DNA of 6,938 bases from Amphritea sp. (GTDB taxonomy: Bacteria; Pseudomonadota; Gammaproteobacteria; Pseudomonadales; Nitrincolaceae), in contig JAIBDA010000073.1 in the NCBI GenBank assembly GCA_024679635.1, positions 1 through 6,938 on the forward strand. Reading direction: 5' to 3'. Below, one piece after another: positions 5,952-6,938 of this stretch; positions within the stretch are counted from its first letter, which is position 1, and every line of letters starts with the position of its first letter. The translations under genes and the position numbers were made by a program. The notes beneath the pieces were generated by a model. That model was not told where the DNA came from. It was given only the letters and a program-made list of their open reading frames with translations, and searched no databases.

Positions 5952-6938
5952 ATGGCATCAAAACGGTCGGGTCACTGGTTATTACTGGGTTGTGTTGCTG
6001 TTGTAGTGTTGCTGTTGGTCTGGGCGTTTATGCCACGGGCACTGCTGGTGGATATTGGTGTTGTCCAGCGGGGCGCTATGCATGAAACCATCGATGATGA
6101 GGGTAAAACACAGGTGCGGGATGCCTATGTTGTCTCAACGCCAGTCACTGGAAGGCTCTTACGCATTGATGTTGAGCCGGGTGACCGGGTAGTTCAGAAT
6201 AAAACGGTAGTGGCCCGTATGCTGCCATCCAACCCTGTCGCACTGGATAGTCGCAGTCGTGAACAGGCCCGCGCTGCTGTTTCATCTGCGGAAGCGGCCG
6301 TGCGGCTGGCCCGGGCAGAGCTAAATAAAGCGATGGCTGATACCGAGTTGAGTCGTACCGAACTGGGCCGCATCAGTGATCTGCAAAAACGCGGAGCGAT
6401 CAGTGTGTCTGCTTTAGATAAAGCCAAACAGACTTCGCGTGCCACCAGCGCCCAGCTGGATATGGCGAAAGCCGCTATTTCAATGCGTCAGGCGGATCTG
6501 GCCACCGCCCGGTCACAGCTGATTACCTTTGTGCCGGGGCAGGCTGATAACAGTGCTGCAGGCTCTGATGTGATCAATATACTGGCACCGCACTCCGGTA
6601 GCATTTTGCGAGTGCTGCAGGAAAGTGAAACGACACTGCCAGCAGGGCAGGCGATTCTGGAAATCGGTGATATCAACGAAGCGCTGGAGGTGGTTGTTGA
6701 ACTGCTATCCACCGATGCGGTAAAGGTAAAGGCGGGTAATCGGGTGATTATCGAAAACTGGGGTGGAGCGAATGTTCTTGAGGGCGTTGTCGAGAAAGTT
6801 GAACCCTGGGGGTTTACCAAGTTCTCAGCCCTGGGCGTAGAAGAACAACGGGTAAAAACCACCATTCAGTTTGCCAGCGATAACGAGCAGCGTGCCAGTC
6901 TTGGGCATGGCTTCAGAGTAGAGGCCCGCATCGTTATC
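5952..6938 (+). CDS. HlyD/RND-type periplasmic adaptor (membrane fusion protein), 3' end outside window
   Basis: The frame is open for 329 codons to the window edge with no stop, so the C-terminus is missing; family members are usually about 350-420 residues. Residues 1-26 form an N-terminal membrane anchor (K4, R5, then a hydrophobic stretch at 9-26). Residues 50-92 are the first half of the lipoyl domain (VVSTPVTGRLLRIDVEPGDRV at 60-80). Residues 100-195 are Ala/Arg/Glu-rich, consistent with the alpha-helical coiled-coil hairpin. Residues 208-240 are the second lipoyl half (ILAPHSGSILRV at 210-221). From 245 the beta-barrel follows, with LGVEEQRVKTT at 294-304. Such adaptors bridge the inner-membrane transporter to a TolC-like outer-membrane channel. 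The ATG lies seven bases after the permease stop. AAGGGAG at 5935-5941, inside the end of the permease gene, is a well-placed ribosome binding site, so translation is probably coupled. No outer-membrane channel gene is visible here. Confidence 0.93.
   Translation, partial: MASKRSGHWLLLGCVAVVVLLLVWAFMPRALLVDIGVVQRGAMHETIDDEGKTQVRDAYVVSTPVTGRLLRIDVEPGDRVVQNKTVVARMLPSNPVALDSRSREQARAAVSSAEAAVRLARAELNKAMADTELSRTELGRISDLQKRGAISVSALDKAKQTSRATSAQLDMAKAAISMRQADLATARSQLITFVPGQADNSAAGSDVINILAPHSGSILRVLQESETTLPAGQAILEIGDINEALEVVVELLSTDAVKVKAGNRVIIENWGGANVLEGVVEKVEPWGFTKFSALGVEEQRVKTTIQFASDNEQRASLGHGFRVEARIVI

Noticed and set aside
5982..5996. Lipobox-like LLGC at residues 11-14 of the adaptor, suggesting a lipoprotein
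   Set aside because: The hydrophobic stretch before the cysteine is only about four residues and the main hydrophobic segment follows it, so a transmembrane anchor fits better.
1..6938. Mobile element, integron, CRISPR or phage features
   Set aside because: No transposase or integrase motif, no terminal inverted repeats with target duplication, and no regularly spaced repeat array were seen.

Overview
The window (6938 bp) reads as ordinary bacterial chromosome, most likely from a gammaproteobacterium. Grounds for this are purine-rich Shine-Dalgarno sites, mid-range base composition, and Gram-negative envelope genes including a periplasmic adaptor. A marine Oceanospirillales-type host is only a guess. 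I see no mobile element, CRISPR array, tRNA or rRNA.

Layout, all genes on the + strand. (1) Positions 1-440 hold no supportable gene. The left 100 bases contain nested complementary arms. The AT-rich remainder carries short direct repeats, an FNR/Anr-like dyad and a candidate sigma70 promoter. (2) 441-1466 encodes a 341-residue ferritin-like diiron protein, probably an oxygenase. (3) 1467-1586 is a 120-bp spacer with a terminator-like hairpin and a second hairpin that directly abuts the next ribosome binding site. (4) 1587-2630 encodes a 347-residue NAD(P)H reductase with an N-terminal plant-type [2Fe-2S] domain followed by FAD and NAD domains, the organisation used by reductases of soluble diiron monooxygenases. 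A 16-bp-stem terminator follows. (5) After a gene-free spacer comes a tight three-gene cluster: an ABC ATPase of the MacB/LolD type (2833-3552), a 793-residue double-FtsX permease (3563-5944), and an HlyD/RND-type membrane-fusion adaptor (5952 to the window edge, incomplete).

The first two genes look like a two-component oxygenase: the reductase passes electrons from NAD(P)H through FAD and the [2Fe-2S] cluster to the diiron protein, which would activate O2 against an unknown substrate. The oxygenase gene uses only CGT and CGC for arginine, whereas the exporter genes freely use CGG, CGA, AGA and AGG, so the oxygenase is probably strongly expressed. The internal terminator could let it be made in excess of its reductase. 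The exporter cluster is transcriptionally separated by the strong terminator and should form an inner-membrane and periplasm-spanning efflux machine. A functional link to the oxygenase cannot be shown here.

The most novel element is the diiron protein, whose ligand pattern is visible but which I cannot place in a named family of known substrate, together with the RNA and operator-like structure around it.
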